Assembly (NCBI RefSeq): GCF_012927185.1 | Contig: NZ_JABBGB010000003.1 | Span: forward strand, 310,001-374,000 | Length of the DNA: 64,000 nt | Origin: Pseudoflavitalea sp. G-6-1-2 | Lineage (GTDB): Bacteria > Bacteroidota > Bacteroidia > Chitinophagales > Chitinophagaceae | Reading direction: 5' to 3' | Shown here: piece by piece, positions 9,801 through 18,149 of the stretch | How positions within the stretch are numbered: the stretch's first letter is position 1 | How the letters are laid out: every line of letters starts with the position of its first letter | Notes under the pieces: model-generated | Databases searched by the model: none | What the model was told of the DNA's origin: nothing | What the model saw: only the letters and a program-made list of their open reading frames with translations | Made by a program: the position numbers and the translations under genes

Positions 9801-10251
9801 CAAAGTAATGGGCAATTTCGGAACACTGGTTCGTTACAAAGGGTTTACCGCAAACCTGATCTTCGGATACCGGTTTGGAGGGCAGGCCTACAATCAAACC
9901 CTGATTCAGAAAGTGGAAAATGCAGATTTCAAATGGAATGTGGATGAAAGGGTGTTCAGAAACCGCTGGCAGAAACCAGGCGACAATGCTGCCTTCAAAG
10001 GCCTGCTGGTTGTAACACCAACAGAAAGGTCTTCCCGGTTTGTACAGAACGAAAATGTGCTGCAATGCCAGAATATCAACCTGAGTTATGAAATACGCAA
10101 CAAAGCTTTGCTGAACAAACTCGGTGCATCGTTTTTGTCTGCAGGCTTTAACTTCTCAGATCTGTTCTATATCTCCAGCATCAATCGTGAAAGAGGTATT
10201 GATTATCCGTTTTCCCGTCAATGCTCTTTCACCTTAAACGTTACCTTCTAA
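6850..10251 (+). CDS. SusC/RagA TonB-dependent outer-membrane transporter with STN domain (locus 1)
   Basis: This 1133-residue outer-membrane transporter contains, in order, a signal segment (MKLAALMMLVTCLQVSA, about residues 25-41), an STN signalling domain (about 45-120), a carboxypeptidase-regulatory-like domain (ISGVVLDEQGKPIANASV, about 140-215), a TonB plug with the VVVTTGIF start and the LKDASATAIYGSRGANGVV motif, and a beta barrel to a C-terminal aromatic residue. It imports a substrate captured with SusD, using TonB energy. The STN domain is what would talk to FecR. The start at 6850 gives 24 residues before the signal helix; an internal ATG at 6922 is an alternative. Substrate unknown. 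Confidence 0.94.
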   Translation: MHFVALFVRGRRMPTGQFTKTLRIMKLAALMMLVTCLQVSARTFSQKVTIQMKNASLEKVFSEIKSQTGLYAIWDEQALLSAKPVDVSVRDASVQDLLNQCFANQPLTYSIVGKMIVVKKKMVVPAPPSISPLVLYEAPRLTISGVVLDEQGKPIANASVQVKGTKTGIATGNDGSFKLSVADNKVVLIVTSLGYEKQEITVSNDEPIRIVLKKSEKEMDQVVVTTGIFNRKSSSYTGAVTVVTRKELQMAGNRNLITSLRNIDPSFNIIESNNFGSNPNRLPEIQVRGNSSLPNVNQLQDQTRVGINTPLVVLDGFETTLQRLLDLNENEVETITLLKDASATAIYGSRGANGVVVVKTRAPQQGKLRVSYKGDVTVELPDITGYNLLKSREKLELERLAGLYSHTNPSIAIPLERYYNNIYNDINAGVETDWISKPLRTGVGNRHNLRLEGGDDRFRYSASAQINNIEGVMKGSSRKMFNGAITLSYVFKSLRFTNNLIIGLGKNQESPYGNFSDYVKQNPYWRAYDEGGKPLRVLGYYGNNDYVDRWGTTLPGNPLYNASLNTFNRGNTSELINNFSLEWRFHPDLVFRGSLGLRRETDERDIFKPAAHTDFNSYTGSDIFRKGSYRFNTGKNQGYEGALNISYNRSVNKHTIFGGLDYRISQRTSSAYGFEAEGFTNPNFDFISMAQQYKKDGKPDGSESLTRTIGITGNASYMYDGKYSVDVAGRVDGASQFGAKNRFAPFWSAGLGWNMEREPWLADKTYINRLKLRGSVGMTGSQKFNAYQALSTYKYYTDNRYYNWVGSYLMGFGNENLKWQQKMNYNIGLEGNFLNNRLNFVADYYIETTQGMISAVDLPASNGFSSYIDNIGKIENRGIELKVTIGIIRSKDFSWSINGALVHNKNKILKISEALKEAQKGMESQKGAIPTTLYKEGYSDRTIWVVPSLGIDPSTGKEMYLDRFNNTTFVWNSQDIRATGVETPKVMGNFGTLVRYKGFTANLIFGYRFGGQAYNQTLIQKVENADFKWNVDERVFRNRWQKPGDNAAFKGLLVVTPTERSSRFVQNENVLQCQNINLSYEIRNKALLNKLGASFLSAGFNFSDLFYISSINRERGIDYPFSRQCSFTLNVTF

Positions 10252-10261
10252 AATCTTCAAT

Positions 10262-11716
10262 ATGTCATTTTCAAAATATACATGGGTTGCTGTGCTGATT
10301 GCCATCAGTACTGCCAGCTGTAAAAAATGGCTGGATGTTCAACCGAAAACCGAAATGAGGCGCGATGAACTCTTTACCACTCAAACAGGGTTTCAGGATG
10401 CTTTGAGCGGCGCTTACATCAAGTTGAAAGATGCAGATCTGTATGGCTACAATCTAACCATCGGTGCGCTTGAACACCTGGTGTCGTCATGGGATGTGGT
10501 TGCCAATTCTACCAATCAACGCATCAACCGGTTTATTTATCAGGATGCCGGAGTAGAGTCTGCATTCAGCCAGATCTTTTCAAAACAATACAATGTGATC
10601 GCTTCCGTGAATGCCATTCTCGATCAGATCGAAACAAAGAAGAGTGTGTTCAGCACACCGGGCATGTATGAAATGATCAAAGGCGAGTGTCTGGCTTTAC
10701 GAGCCTATGTGCATTTCGATCTGCTCCGCCTGTACGGCCCCGTTCCTGTGAACACAACAGGTGAACCGATAATTCCTTATGTGAAAACATTGTCCATCGA
10801 TCATAACCCCCGCCTTTCATTCGAAGCGTTCAAAAATGCAGTGATGGCCGACCTGGAGGAAGCCGATAAATTGTTGAAGAACATCGATCCTGTGCTGCAA
10901 TATTCGTTAGTGGTGCTGCTGAATCCAAACGGTCCACTCAACGATTTCAGACCAGATGATCCGTACAAGGCCTTCAGACAGTTCAGAATGAACTACTATG
11001 CTGTAAAAGCTTTGCAGGCAAGAGCCTGGGCCTGGTTTGGAGACAAGCAGAAAGCTTTTGAACTGGCTAAACTGGTAGTGGACGCGAAAAATTCTGATGG
11101 AACTTCAAAGTTCGCACTGGGTACCGACGCCGATATGGTGAAGGGTGATTTTGTGCTGACACGCGAACATATCTGGAGTCTGTACGATTTTGAATTGTTC
11201 AGGAAATACACAGACTACTTCAAGAATCCTCAATTGTACAAAGGCAAAAACGATGCTGCCATCAAAACAGATCTCTACGGAGCAGGTTCAGAAAAGGATA
11301 TCCGGGCATTGAAATTATGGGAACCGGTTGTGCTCAACCCGGGCGGAAATTTCTACGTAACTAAAAAGTATTCAAGCGCTGAAAGATATGAATTCGCCAG
11401 CGATGATACCAAACGATGGCCAATGCTTCGCATCAGCGAAATGTATCTGCTGATGGTGGAATGCGGCCCTGCAGCTGATGCGCAGGCTGCATGGAATGCC
11501 TTCTGCATCGCGAGAGGTATGGTGGCTGCTCAGTTGCCGGCAGATCCTGCAGCTGTGACTACGCTGGTGAACAAAGAATTCAGGAAAGAATTTTTTGCAG
11601 AAGGCCAGGCATTCTACGCCTACAAGAGAATCAATGCTCCCACTTTCCTCTGGGCACCTCCGGGTTTCGCCATCAATTATGTTGTTCCGGTTCCCCGCAA
11701 TGAATTCACCCGCTAA
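10262..11716 (+). CDS. RagB/SusD family surface lipoprotein (locus 1)
   Basis: This 484-residue lipoprotein starts with a signal peptide and a lipobox ending at Cys20 (STASC). It shows the SusD-type features: an early GFQDALSGAYIKL helix, LALRAYVHFDLLRLYGPVP, and the late RISEMYLLMVE and FRKEFFAEGQAFYAYKR segments. It should form the lid on the SusC barrel and bind the nutrient at the cell surface. It starts ten bases after the susC stop. Confidence 0.93.
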   Translation: MSFSKYTWVAVLIAISTASCKKWLDVQPKTEMRRDELFTTQTGFQDALSGAYIKLKDADLYGYNLTIGALEHLVSSWDVVANSTNQRINRFIYQDAGVESAFSQIFSKQYNVIASVNAILDQIETKKSVFSTPGMYEMIKGECLALRAYVHFDLLRLYGPVPVNTTGEPIIPYVKTLSIDHNPRLSFEAFKNAVMADLEEADKLLKNIDPVLQYSLVVLLNPNGPLNDFRPDDPYKAFRQFRMNYYAVKALQARAWAWFGDKQKAFELAKLVVDAKNSDGTSKFALGTDADMVKGDFVLTREHIWSLYDFELFRKYTDYFKNPQLYKGKNDAAIKTDLYGAGSEKDIRALKLWEPVVLNPGGNFYVTKKYSSAERYEFASDDTKRWPMLRISEMYLLMVECGPAADAQAAWNAFCIARGMVAAQLPADPAAVTTLVNKEFRKEFFAEGQAFYAYKRINAPTFLWAPPGFAINYVVPVPRNEFTR

Positions 11717-11727
11717 AACCAACTGTC

Positions 11728-12501
11728 ATGAGATTATTAAATATAGTATTACTGACAATGCTTACGGGGTTGATGACCTCCTGTAAAAAGGACGCCTATC
11801 AACTCTACAATGAAGCTGCTTTATTGCAGTTTGGCCCCGATACCTCTCTGTTGTATAACCCCGGCTATAACTTCATCGACTCTTCACAGACTTACACTTT
11901 CGTTTCAAAAAAAGCTGAGATTATTCAGGATACCGCCTGGTTCAATATCTACGCCATTGGTGGAGTATCAGACAGAGACAGACCATTCGTACTCCGTCAG
12001 GTAATGATAGATGGTGTTGAAAATGCAGTAGCAGGCAAGCATTACAAAGCATTCAGCGATCCATCCATTGCAGGTTCATATGTGATCAAGGCTGGTAAAA
12101 TGCACGCATTTGTTCCTGTTGTAACACTGCGTGATCCTGAGTTGCGAAAAAAACAGATGACGCTGAAGCTGGAAGTGGCTTCCAATGAATCTTTCAAACC
12201 GGGAGAGCAGCTGAATACCTGGCGTAAGCTCTATATCTCTGATAAGGTAGCACGTCCGGCGGCCTGGGATAGTTATATGGAAGTAGCGGTAGTAGGCAAA
12301 TACAGCGAAGAAAAACACCGGTTCATGATTCTGGTAACCGGACAAAAATGGGATCAGGAATTTTTTACAGCTCTCAAAATAGACTTCCCCGCACAGGGAT
12401 ATTACAAGTCGAAGCTGTCTGCTGAACTGATCGATTATAACAATGCGCATCCCGGTCAACCACTTCGCGATGAAAACAACCAACTGGTTGAATTCCTCTA
12501 A
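11728..12501 (+). CDS. DUF4843 domain lipoprotein
   Basis: This 257-residue protein has a lipoprotein signal (Cys19 in LMTSCKKD). The body resembles DUF4843, a family found almost only next to susCD pairs in Bacteroidota: an early LLQFGPD segment, a central VAGKHY followed by a beta-rich region, then WRKLYISDKVARP. Its role is not established; it is probably an extra surface component of the SusCD complex. It lies 11 bases after susD and 15 before the PKD-like gene, so one transcript is likely. Confidence 0.8.
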   Translation: MRLLNIVLLTMLTGLMTSCKKDAYQLYNEAALLQFGPDTSLLYNPGYNFIDSSQTYTFVSKKAEIIQDTAWFNIYAIGGVSDRDRPFVLRQVMIDGVENAVAGKHYKAFSDPSIAGSYVIKAGKMHAFVPVVTLRDPELRKKQMTLKLEVASNESFKPGEQLNTWRKLYISDKVARPAAWDSYMEVAVVGKYSEEKHRFMILVTGQKWDQEFFTALKIDFPAQGYYKSKLSAELIDYNNAHPGQPLRDENNQLVEFL

Positions 12502-12516
12502 CACCAAACTGCAACA

Positions 12517-14052
12517 ATGAAAAAGATCTTTTATATAGTTCTGAGTCTTGTGCTCAGCACAGCCATGATTGCCTGCTATAAAGACAAAGGCAACTATAAT
12601 TACGACGCCAATGAACTGATCACCATCAAGGGACTGGAGAAGGGATACAGTAAACTTTCCATGATAGAAAGACTTCAGATAGATCCTGAAGTCAGTTCTT
12701 CCATGCCCGGTGCCCAGTTGGAGTATCTGTGGAGAATGTACGAATATCCTATTGAAGGTGTAAGACCCAAAATGGTAACCATCGGAACAGAAAAAAAACT
12801 TGATTACCTGGTGGAGAATGATGCCAGAGAATGGGTTTTGCTGCTCACTGTTACCAACAAAAAAACAGGTTTTGCACAAACATTCGAAACCCGTCTGAAC
12901 GTAGCAACGAATTATACACAGGGCTGGTATGTACTCAAATCCGATAACAACCAGTCTGACATCGATCTGTTTAAAACCCCCGAGAATATTTTCCCCGGAA
13001 TTCAGATCGAGAATGTATTCAGCAAGGTGAACAACAGAAAACTGGCAGGCAATGCTACACTGCTTCAGTACTACAACAATTACAAAAACAGAACAAGTGA
13101 TGGCAAAAGCGAAAATGTGAATACACTTTTTGCATTGACCGATAAAGACGGATCAGCAGTGAGGTTGAATACTATGACTGAACTCAGGTCATTCGGAAAG
13201 TTCTTCTGGGATTATCCTGCAGTGATGGCACCCGGGTTTCTTTTTGAAGGCGGTTATGGTAAATATGTAGTGAACGACGGATCGCTCTATGGTATCTTTT
13301 CCTTCAATATCAATTATGGTACGTTTGGAGCGAGGATCCTGGCCGATAACAAAAACAGGCCTTACAGTCTCAACCAGTTCTATCTAACAAATTTTGTGAG
13401 CCTCCCTGTGATGTTCGATGATGTTTCAAGCAGCTTCATGACTGCTGATCTGAACTCACCCTACATGTACGAGTATGGCGATGCAGATGGAACATCGATG
13501 CCAGCTGCCAAAAACAATCAGCGATTGCTGTTCATGGGGCAGGCTTCAACTTTTCCGTTCAAAGGATATGCTGTAATGCAGGATAAAACCGATCCCAATA
13601 TCAAGGTGGTTGCCAGCATTGAACCAACAAGTTCTAAACTGAAAATTACAACCAGCCCCATACTTCCAGGTCAGAAACTATTCAATGCCAGATTACATAC
13701 ACTGATTAATAACAGCGAAAACCTGCTGTATTTTGTTACAGGGAATGAACTGTATTCAAGAGGTCTCTCCAGTGGTGTGGAAGAGTTGCAGTTCAAAGCG
13801 CCGGAAGGTGAAACTATTACATTCATCAGACACAGGTGGTATACTGCCAGTCTCGACCCTGCTTACAAATTCGATTATGTAATGGTTGGTACAACCTCAG
13901 GTGGAAAATACAAAGTGCGCATGTTCAAAAAGCAGGCAGGTAGTCTGGTAACTACTCCTGATTTTATTCTCGAAGGAAATGGTGAACCAAGAGATGTGAT
14001 TTACATCTCTCCCAGAATGCGCCCTTCACAGGAGATCATAAACAGTTACTAA
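12517..14052 (+). CDS. PKD-like family lipoprotein
   Basis: This 511-residue lipoprotein has a lipobox at Cys20 (MIACYKDKGNYNY). The region after it (about 30-150) looks like the PKD-like domain that begins this family, including WVLLLTVTNKKTG and the RLNVATNYTQGWYVL boundary. The remainder (150-511) is beta-rich with no catalytic motif that I recognise. The pairing with DUF4843 behind susCD is common in Bacteroidota, and the protein is presumed to be a surface-exposed binding component. Confidence 0.78.
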   Translation: MKKIFYIVLSLVLSTAMIACYKDKGNYNYDANELITIKGLEKGYSKLSMIERLQIDPEVSSSMPGAQLEYLWRMYEYPIEGVRPKMVTIGTEKKLDYLVENDAREWVLLLTVTNKKTGFAQTFETRLNVATNYTQGWYVLKSDNNQSDIDLFKTPENIFPGIQIENVFSKVNNRKLAGNATLLQYYNNYKNRTSDGKSENVNTLFALTDKDGSAVRLNTMTELRSFGKFFWDYPAVMAPGFLFEGGYGKYVVNDGSLYGIFSFNINYGTFGARILADNKNRPYSLNQFYLTNFVSLPVMFDDVSSSFMTADLNSPYMYEYGDADGTSMPAAKNNQRLLFMGQASTFPFKGYAVMQDKTDPNIKVVASIEPTSSKLKITTSPILPGQKLFNARLHTLINNSENLLYFVTGNELYSRGLSSGVEELQFKAPEGETITFIRHRWYTASLDPAYKFDYVMVGTTSGGKYKVRMFKKQAGSLVTTPDFILEGNGEPRDVIYISPRMRPSQEIINSY

Positions 14053-14077
14053 TCATTCAACAATCCTCCGTATAGCA

Positions 14078-15445
14078 ATGAAAAAACTCATAACGGCCTG
14101 TATGCTGCAACTGGTAACAGTTGCAGCCTTTGCCGGCCAACCATCCCTCATCAAAGGAACCTGGAAAAGAAAAGCAGAAGGCAATAAGATCAGCCTCTAC
14201 AAAGTTACCCATGGAAGGCTCGAAGAGCTTGCCACAACTAAGCCTGCAATGGACGGCAGCTTTGGATTCTGCTTTTACCCCGAATACACCGGGCAATACG
14301 TTATCGGCACCGGAGCTTCTGTATCTGCATCAGACAAATATCCTTTCTGGTTCAAAGGTGGGGAAGAGCTGAACCTGCATGTAAACGATTCTTCCTATTT
14401 GCTAACAGGCAAGAATACACGCGAAAATATCGCTATCACACAGTGGCACGATCAGATCAGTCAGCTAGAAAAAATAGGGGTTAATTTCATGAGCGCACCC
14501 AGCACTTACTTAGATTTCTTTCCGCTACTGGAGAAATTCAATCAGCAGAAACAAACGGTAACATCAACCGGCAATAAATCTTTCGATGTGTTGTTCGGCA
14601 AGTGGAGAGAATCGCAGCTGGCATTTATTGCTACATCGATATTATTCACGCCAAGATCTGCACATCCGAAAAAAGAAGAGATCCCATCTTCCTACAAAAA
14701 TCTGCAGATTGCGAAATTCGCCGGAGATGCATCTTTACTCAATTATTATTTCGGCAACACCTTGTTGCGCAATCTCGAAATGATGCCGATGGTACTTACC
14801 GGCGAGAAGCCACCTTCCTTGGCTACACTGGATAATCAGCTCGATGCAATTGCAAGCGATACCATGAAAGGTGAGATTGTTCTGCTCAATGCCTCCCGCG
14901 CGAAGAATTATGCCGAGTATGCTGCCATGGAAAAAGAGTATGGCAAATACCTTATCACTGAAGATCAGCGCAACAGAGCTGTGGATGTGGTGAAAAACCT
15001 CACCAGAGGCACGGTGAAAGCCGGCAAGCCTGCCGTAGATTTTACTTATCCTGATCTCGAAGGAAAGCGTACTTCATTGTCCGATTTCAAAGGGAAAGTA
15101 GTGCTGGTGGATGTTTGGGCTACCTGGTGCGGACCATGCAGAAAAGAAATCCCGGCATTGAAAGAACTGGAAAAGGAGTTTCATGATAAAGATGTTGTTT
15201 TCCTGAGCGTATCCATCGATGAGGCAAAGGATGAACAAAAATGGAAAGATTTTGTAAAGAAAGAAGACCTGAAAGGAGTGCAGCTCTTTGCGTCGGGCTG
15301 GAGTGAGATCTGCCAGATCTATGAGATCAAAGGCATTCCGCGTTTTATGGTTTTCGACAAACAGGGGAGGATCGTAAACACCGATGCGCCACGTCCTTCG
15401 GATCCTGAGTTGAAAACCATGCTGGAAAGCGAATTGAAGAAGTAA
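14078..15445 (+). CDS. TlpA-family thiol-disulfide oxidoreductase (locus 1)
   Basis: This 455-residue exported protein has a signal peptide (to about residue 19, AAFAG), a long N-terminal region of unclear fold (20-310) and a C-terminal thioredoxin domain with WATWCGPC; the redox cysteines are Cys351 and Cys354. The later IKGIPRFMVFDKQGRI segment carries the cis-proline loop. It is the last gene of the locus 1 operon, 25 bases after the PKD-like gene. It could keep cysteines of the surface or periplasmic components, or of an imported peptide, reduced. The redox fold is certain; the partner is inferred. Confidence 0.88.
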   Translation: MKKLITACMLQLVTVAAFAGQPSLIKGTWKRKAEGNKISLYKVTHGRLEELATTKPAMDGSFGFCFYPEYTGQYVIGTGASVSASDKYPFWFKGGEELNLHVNDSSYLLTGKNTRENIAITQWHDQISQLEKIGVNFMSAPSTYLDFFPLLEKFNQQKQTVTSTGNKSFDVLFGKWRESQLAFIATSILFTPRSAHPKKEEIPSSYKNLQIAKFAGDASLLNYYFGNTLLRNLEMMPMVLTGEKPPSLATLDNQLDAIASDTMKGEIVLLNASRAKNYAEYAAMEKEYGKYLITEDQRNRAVDVVKNLTRGTVKAGKPAVDFTYPDLEGKRTSLSDFKGKVVLVDVWATWCGPCRKEIPALKELEKEFHDKDVVFLSVSIDEAKDEQKWKDFVKKEDLKGVQLFASGWSEICQIYEIKGIPRFMVFDKQGRIVNTDAPRPSDPELKTMLESELKK

Positions 15446-15484
15446 ACATCAATCCACAAAAGTTCTGTTCAGTAGCAATAATGA

Positions 15485-15514
15485 AAGAGGCCCTGTAATT
15501 TTACAGGGCCTCTT
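15485..15514. terminator. Bidirectional terminator between locus 1 and dapA
   Basis: A 14-bp perfect inverted repeat (15485-15498 with 15501-15514, core GAGGCCCTGTAA) lies between the convergent ends of the TlpA gene and dapA. Short T-rich flanks are present on both sides, so it can serve both transcripts. Confidence 0.85.
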
Positions 15515-15540
15515 CGTTTCTATTATGCTAACGCGATAAG

Positions 15541-16422
15541 CTACTTCTTCAGGTATGTTTTCACTTGATTGTGCAATACTTCGCTCAGAGGAAGCATTGG
15601 CATGCGGAGATAGTTCTCCAGCAATCCCAGTTCGGCCATGAATGCTTTTACGCCTGCCGGGTTGTTTTCGGCAAACATCAGGTCGTATGCCTGGATCAGC
15701 TGATCGTTCAGCGTTTTGGCGGCTTTGAAATTATACTGAAGGCTTTCACGCACCATGGTGGTGAATACTTTGGGTAATGCATTGGCTGCAACGCTGATCA
15801 CACCATCCATGCCACAGGCAATCTGAGGCAGCACCAGGGCATCGTCTCCGCTTACCACGAGGAAATCTTCAGGACGATCTCTCAGTATCTGCATGCACTG
15901 CGCCATGTCTCCGCTGGCTTCTTTGATACCGGCAATTTGGGTAAAGTCTTTTGCGAGGCGAAGGGTTGTTTCAGCAGTCATGTTTCTGCCGCTTCTTCCG
16001 GGAACATTGTACAGCAGAATGGGTTTTGGAGTAGCAGCTGCCAGCATTTTGTAGTGCTGATAGATGCCTTCCTGCGAAGGTTTATTGTAGTAGGGGCTCG
16101 CACTCAGGATGGCAGTGGCTTTATCGAGCGGAAGTGTTTCGAGTTCCTTCACGAGGCTGTACGTGTCGTTGCCGCCAACGCCCACCACAACAGGAACTCG
16201 GTTATTCACCTTTTCGTAAGTGTAGCGGATTACAGCGATCTTTTCTTCCTTGCTCAGCGTAGGAGTTTCGCCGGTAGTACCGAGTGTAACCACATATTCA
16301 ACACCGCCATCGATTACATGATCGATGATGCGGCCCAACGCGTCGAGGTCGACTTCCATATTTGAGCGGAATGGAGTAACCAGTGCAACGCCTGTACCTG
16401 AAAGAGTTTGCCTGAGAGACAT
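15541..16422 (-). CDS. dapA: 4-hydroxy-tetrahydrodipicolinate synthase
   Basis: This 293-residue class I aldolase condenses pyruvate with aspartate semialdehyde, the first step of the lysine/diaminopimelate branch. The Schiff-base Lys167 lies in AGIKEAS. The catalytic GTTGE (residues 48-52) and Tyr138 in YNVPGRSG are present, and the length is that of the family. It is oriented against locus 1 and shares its terminator. The upstream gap holds the accA terminator, so dapA has its own promoter; I see no riboswitch there. Confidence 0.96.
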   Translation of the reverse strand: MSLRQTLSGTGVALVTPFRSNMEVDLDALGRIIDHVIDGGVEYVVTLGTTGETPTLSKEEKIAVIRYTYEKVNNRVPVVVGVGGNDTYSLVKELETLPLDKATAILSASPYYNKPSQEGIYQHYKMLAAATPKPILLYNVPGRSGRNMTAETTLRLAKDFTQIAGIKEASGDMAQCMQILRDRPEDFLVVSGDDALVLPQIACGMDGVISVAANALPKVFTTMVRESLQYNFKAAKTLNDQLIQAYDLMFAENNPAGVKAFMAELGLLENYLRMPMLPLSEVLHNQVKTYLKK

Positions 16423-16490
16423 CTGAAACTTGTTTTTGGTTTTGATTGTAGACGATCTGTTTATGTTGTGCTATTGCATTGCATGAAAAC

Positions 16491-16522
16491 AAAAAAGACC
16501 TTCCTGTTACGGGAAGGCCTTT
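16491..16522 (-). terminator. Terminator of accA
   Basis: Read on the minus strand, AGGCCTTCC pairs with GGAAGGTCT (one G-U pair) around a short loop and is followed by a run of six T. It lies about 140 bases after the accA stop. Confidence 0.8.
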
Positions 16523-16658
16523 GAATATTTGCTGACAGACAAAGCGATGTCAACCTTCCCGTTGTATGGAGATGGTCTTGACTTGCTTGGTATGTTTTTG
16601 TATGTTCTGCATTAACGGTACCAAAAGTAGTGCGCAAATAATTACTACGCAAATTAAA

Positions 16659-17642
16659 TTATCCTTCTACGGATACTTCGTCCCAGAAGCCCATTTTATT
16701 GAACTTCTCGATACGTTGTTTAACGCGTTCTTCCGGATTCATGTCTTTCAGCTCGGCAATGGCATTCAGCAGAAAAGGTTTGAGAAGATCTGCTGCACCC
16801 TGATAATCCCAGTGTGCACCACCGATCGGTTCCGGAACGATGCTGTCGATCAGTCCGAATCTGTGCATATGGTCGGGGGTGAGCTTCAGCTCATCTGCTG
16901 CTTTTTCCTTGAACTCCCAGCTGCGCCACAGGATAGAGCTGCAGCTTTCGGGAGAGATTACGGTGTACCATGTATTTTCCAGCATGAATACTCTGTCTCC
17001 TACACCAATACCCATTGCTCCACCTGATGCGCCTTCTCCTATAACCACACAGATTACAGGTACTTTGAGGCGGCACATTTCGTAGATGTTGCGGGCGATG
17101 GCTTCACCTTGTCCGCGCTCTTCGGCTTCGAGACCAGGATAGGCGCCGGGTGTATCGATCAATGTAATGATGGGCTTGTTGAATTTCTCAGCCAGCTTCA
17201 TCAGGCGAAGCGCTTTACGATATCCTTCGGGGTTGGCCATACCGAAATTGCGCAACTGACGTGCTTTGGTGTTGATACCTTTCTGCTGACCAATAAGCAT
17301 TACAGTTTGTCCATCCAGCGAAGCGAATCCACCAACCATCGCTTTATCGTCTTTTACATTGCGGTCTCCGAAAAGCTCCACGAAGTCTGTGGTCATCTTG
17401 TCGATATACTTCAATGTATAGGGGCGATCCGGATGGCGGCTGAGTTGCACTTTCTGCCATGGAGTAAGATTCTGTGTAATGTCTCTGCGGGTTTCCATTA
17501 CACGCTCTTCCAGTTTCTTTATTGGATCGGAGAGATCTATCTTGCTTTTTTCTGCTCTCTGTTTCAGTGATTCGATATCATCAAAGAGATCTTTGATCGG
17601 TTTTTCAAATTCCAGGAACTGACGGTTTTTGTCTTGCGGCAT
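16659..17642 (-). CDS. accA: Acetyl-CoA carboxylase carboxyltransferase subunit alpha
   Basis: This 327-residue protein is the alpha half of the carboxyltransferase that makes malonyl-CoA for fatty-acid synthesis. The N-terminal [16 protein letters not shown] helix, the central [16 protein letters not shown] and [15 protein letters not shown], and the [11 protein letters not shown] segment are hallmarks of AccA. Length is normal. accD is not in the window, which is common because the two genes are often apart. The gene reads away from the tRNA-Asp region. Confidence 0.96.
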   Translation of the reverse strand: MPQDKNRQFLEFEKPIKDLFDDIESLKQRAEKSKIDLSDPIKKLEERVMETRRDITQNLTPWQKVQLSRHPDRPYTLKYIDKMTTDFVELFGDRNVKDDKAMVGGFASLDGQTVMLIGQQKGINTKARQLRNFGMANPEGYRKALRLMKLAEKFNKPIITLIDTPGAYPGLEAEERGQGEAIARNIYEMCRLKVPVICVVIGEGASGGAMGIGVGDRVFMLENTWYTVISPESCSSILWRSWEFKEKAADELKLTPDHMHRFGLIDSIVPEPIGGAHWDYQGAADLLKPFLLNAIAELKDMNPEERVKQRIEKFNKMGFWDEVSVEG

Positions 17643-17701
17643 AAGCTCGGGTATAATGAATATGGCGGTAAAATTAAGGGTTAGAAATTTTTTTAAAAAT
17701 T

Positions 17702-17734
17702 TTTGTTGGTGATTGAAAAAAGTACATATATTTG
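17702..17734 (+). promoter_or_regulatory. Bacteroidota-type promoter upstream of tRNA-Asp copy 1
   Basis: TTTG at 17702-17705 and TATATTTG at 17727-17734 are separated by 21 bases, a very good match to the -33/-7 consensus of Bacteroidota sigma factors. The sequence after it (GCAATCCC) is nearly the same as that directly in front of the second tRNA-Asp, but here the tRNA starts about 115 bases further on. Confidence 0.7.
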
Positions 17735-17817
17735 CAATCCCAAAAACGACGTAATAGTTTGAAAATAAGGTGAGAATGAAGGATTTGGGAAATAGCTCTT
17801 ACAGTGATACATCACTA

Positions 17818-17825
17818 TATATTTG
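17818..17825 (+). promoter_or_regulatory. Second -7-like box 25 bases before tRNA-Asp copy 1
   Basis: TATATTTG matches the Bacteroidota -7 element exactly and is well placed for the tRNA at 17851. No -33 TTTG is found at 19-21 bases upstream, so it is a weaker candidate than the box at 17727. Confidence 0.4.
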
Positions 17826-17850
17826 AGGTTGCTAAGTTCATCTTAGTAAA

Positions 17851-17924
17851 GGATTGGTAGTTCAGTTGGTTAGAATGCCGCCCTGTCACGGCGGAGGTCG
17901 CGGGTTCGAGTCCCGTCCAGTCCG
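17851..17924 (+). tRNA. tRNA-Asp (GTC), copy 1
   Basis: The 74-base sequence folds as a full cloverleaf. The acceptor stem GGATTGG pairs with CCAGTCC (one T-G pair), the D arm contains AGTTCAGTTGGTTAGA, the anticodon stem CCGCC/GGCGG holds loop CTGTCAC with anticodon GTC, and the T arm holds GGTTCGAGTCCC. The discriminator is G, as expected for tRNA-Asp. CCA is not encoded. It is identical to the copy at 36313. A G34 anticodon makes it a substrate for queuosine modification. Confidence 0.98.
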
Positions 17925-17930
17925 CAAGAA

Positions 17931-17957
17931 AAGGTTCACAGAAATGTGAGCCTTTTT
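17931..17957 (+). terminator. tRNA-Asp copy 1 terminator (GGTTCACA/TGTGAGCC family)
   Basis: AAGGTTCACA pairs with TGTGAGCCTT over ten base pairs around a GAAA tetraloop, followed by a T-run. It begins seven bases after the tRNA. It is one of five related hairpins in the window. Confidence 0.88.
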
Positions 17958-17993
17958 TGTTTTATGGCTATCTGAGAATCTTTGTTGTGATGC

Positions 17994-18057
17994 TTAGTAT
18001 GTGGCCCTGTCATTCCTATCGGTATTGTGCGAATAGGCTTGTGTTCATCCAGTGCGC
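17994..18057 (+). pseudogene. Possible degraded tRNA-Asp remnant
   Basis: TTAGTATGTGGCCCTGTCA (17994-18012) differs at three positions from the D-arm/anticodon part of the intact tRNA-Asp just upstream, and CCAGTGCGC (18049-18057) differs at one from its 3' end. The part between does not align well and is about eight bases longer. This is consistent with a decayed duplicate but could be chance. Confidence 0.3.
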
Positions 18058-18068
18058 TTCCAAAAGCA

Positions 18069-18105
18069 AAAGCCCTTAAGTCGATGATTTGAAGGCTTTT
18101 TTATT
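18069..18105 (+). terminator. Terminator-like hairpin before the orphan gene
   Basis: AGCCCTTAA pairs with TTGAAGGCT (one mismatch, one wobble) and is followed by a T-run. No gene lies directly upstream except the possible tRNA remnant, so it may be that remnant's old terminator. Confidence 0.5.
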
Positions 18106-18149
18106 TTAACTATTTTAAGAACTTTGGTTAAGTAAGATGCTTTCAATTA

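Noticed and set aside
16423-16490. Possible lysine riboswitch before dapA
   Set aside because: The leader is too short (68 bases to the accA terminator) and shows no riboswitch stems.
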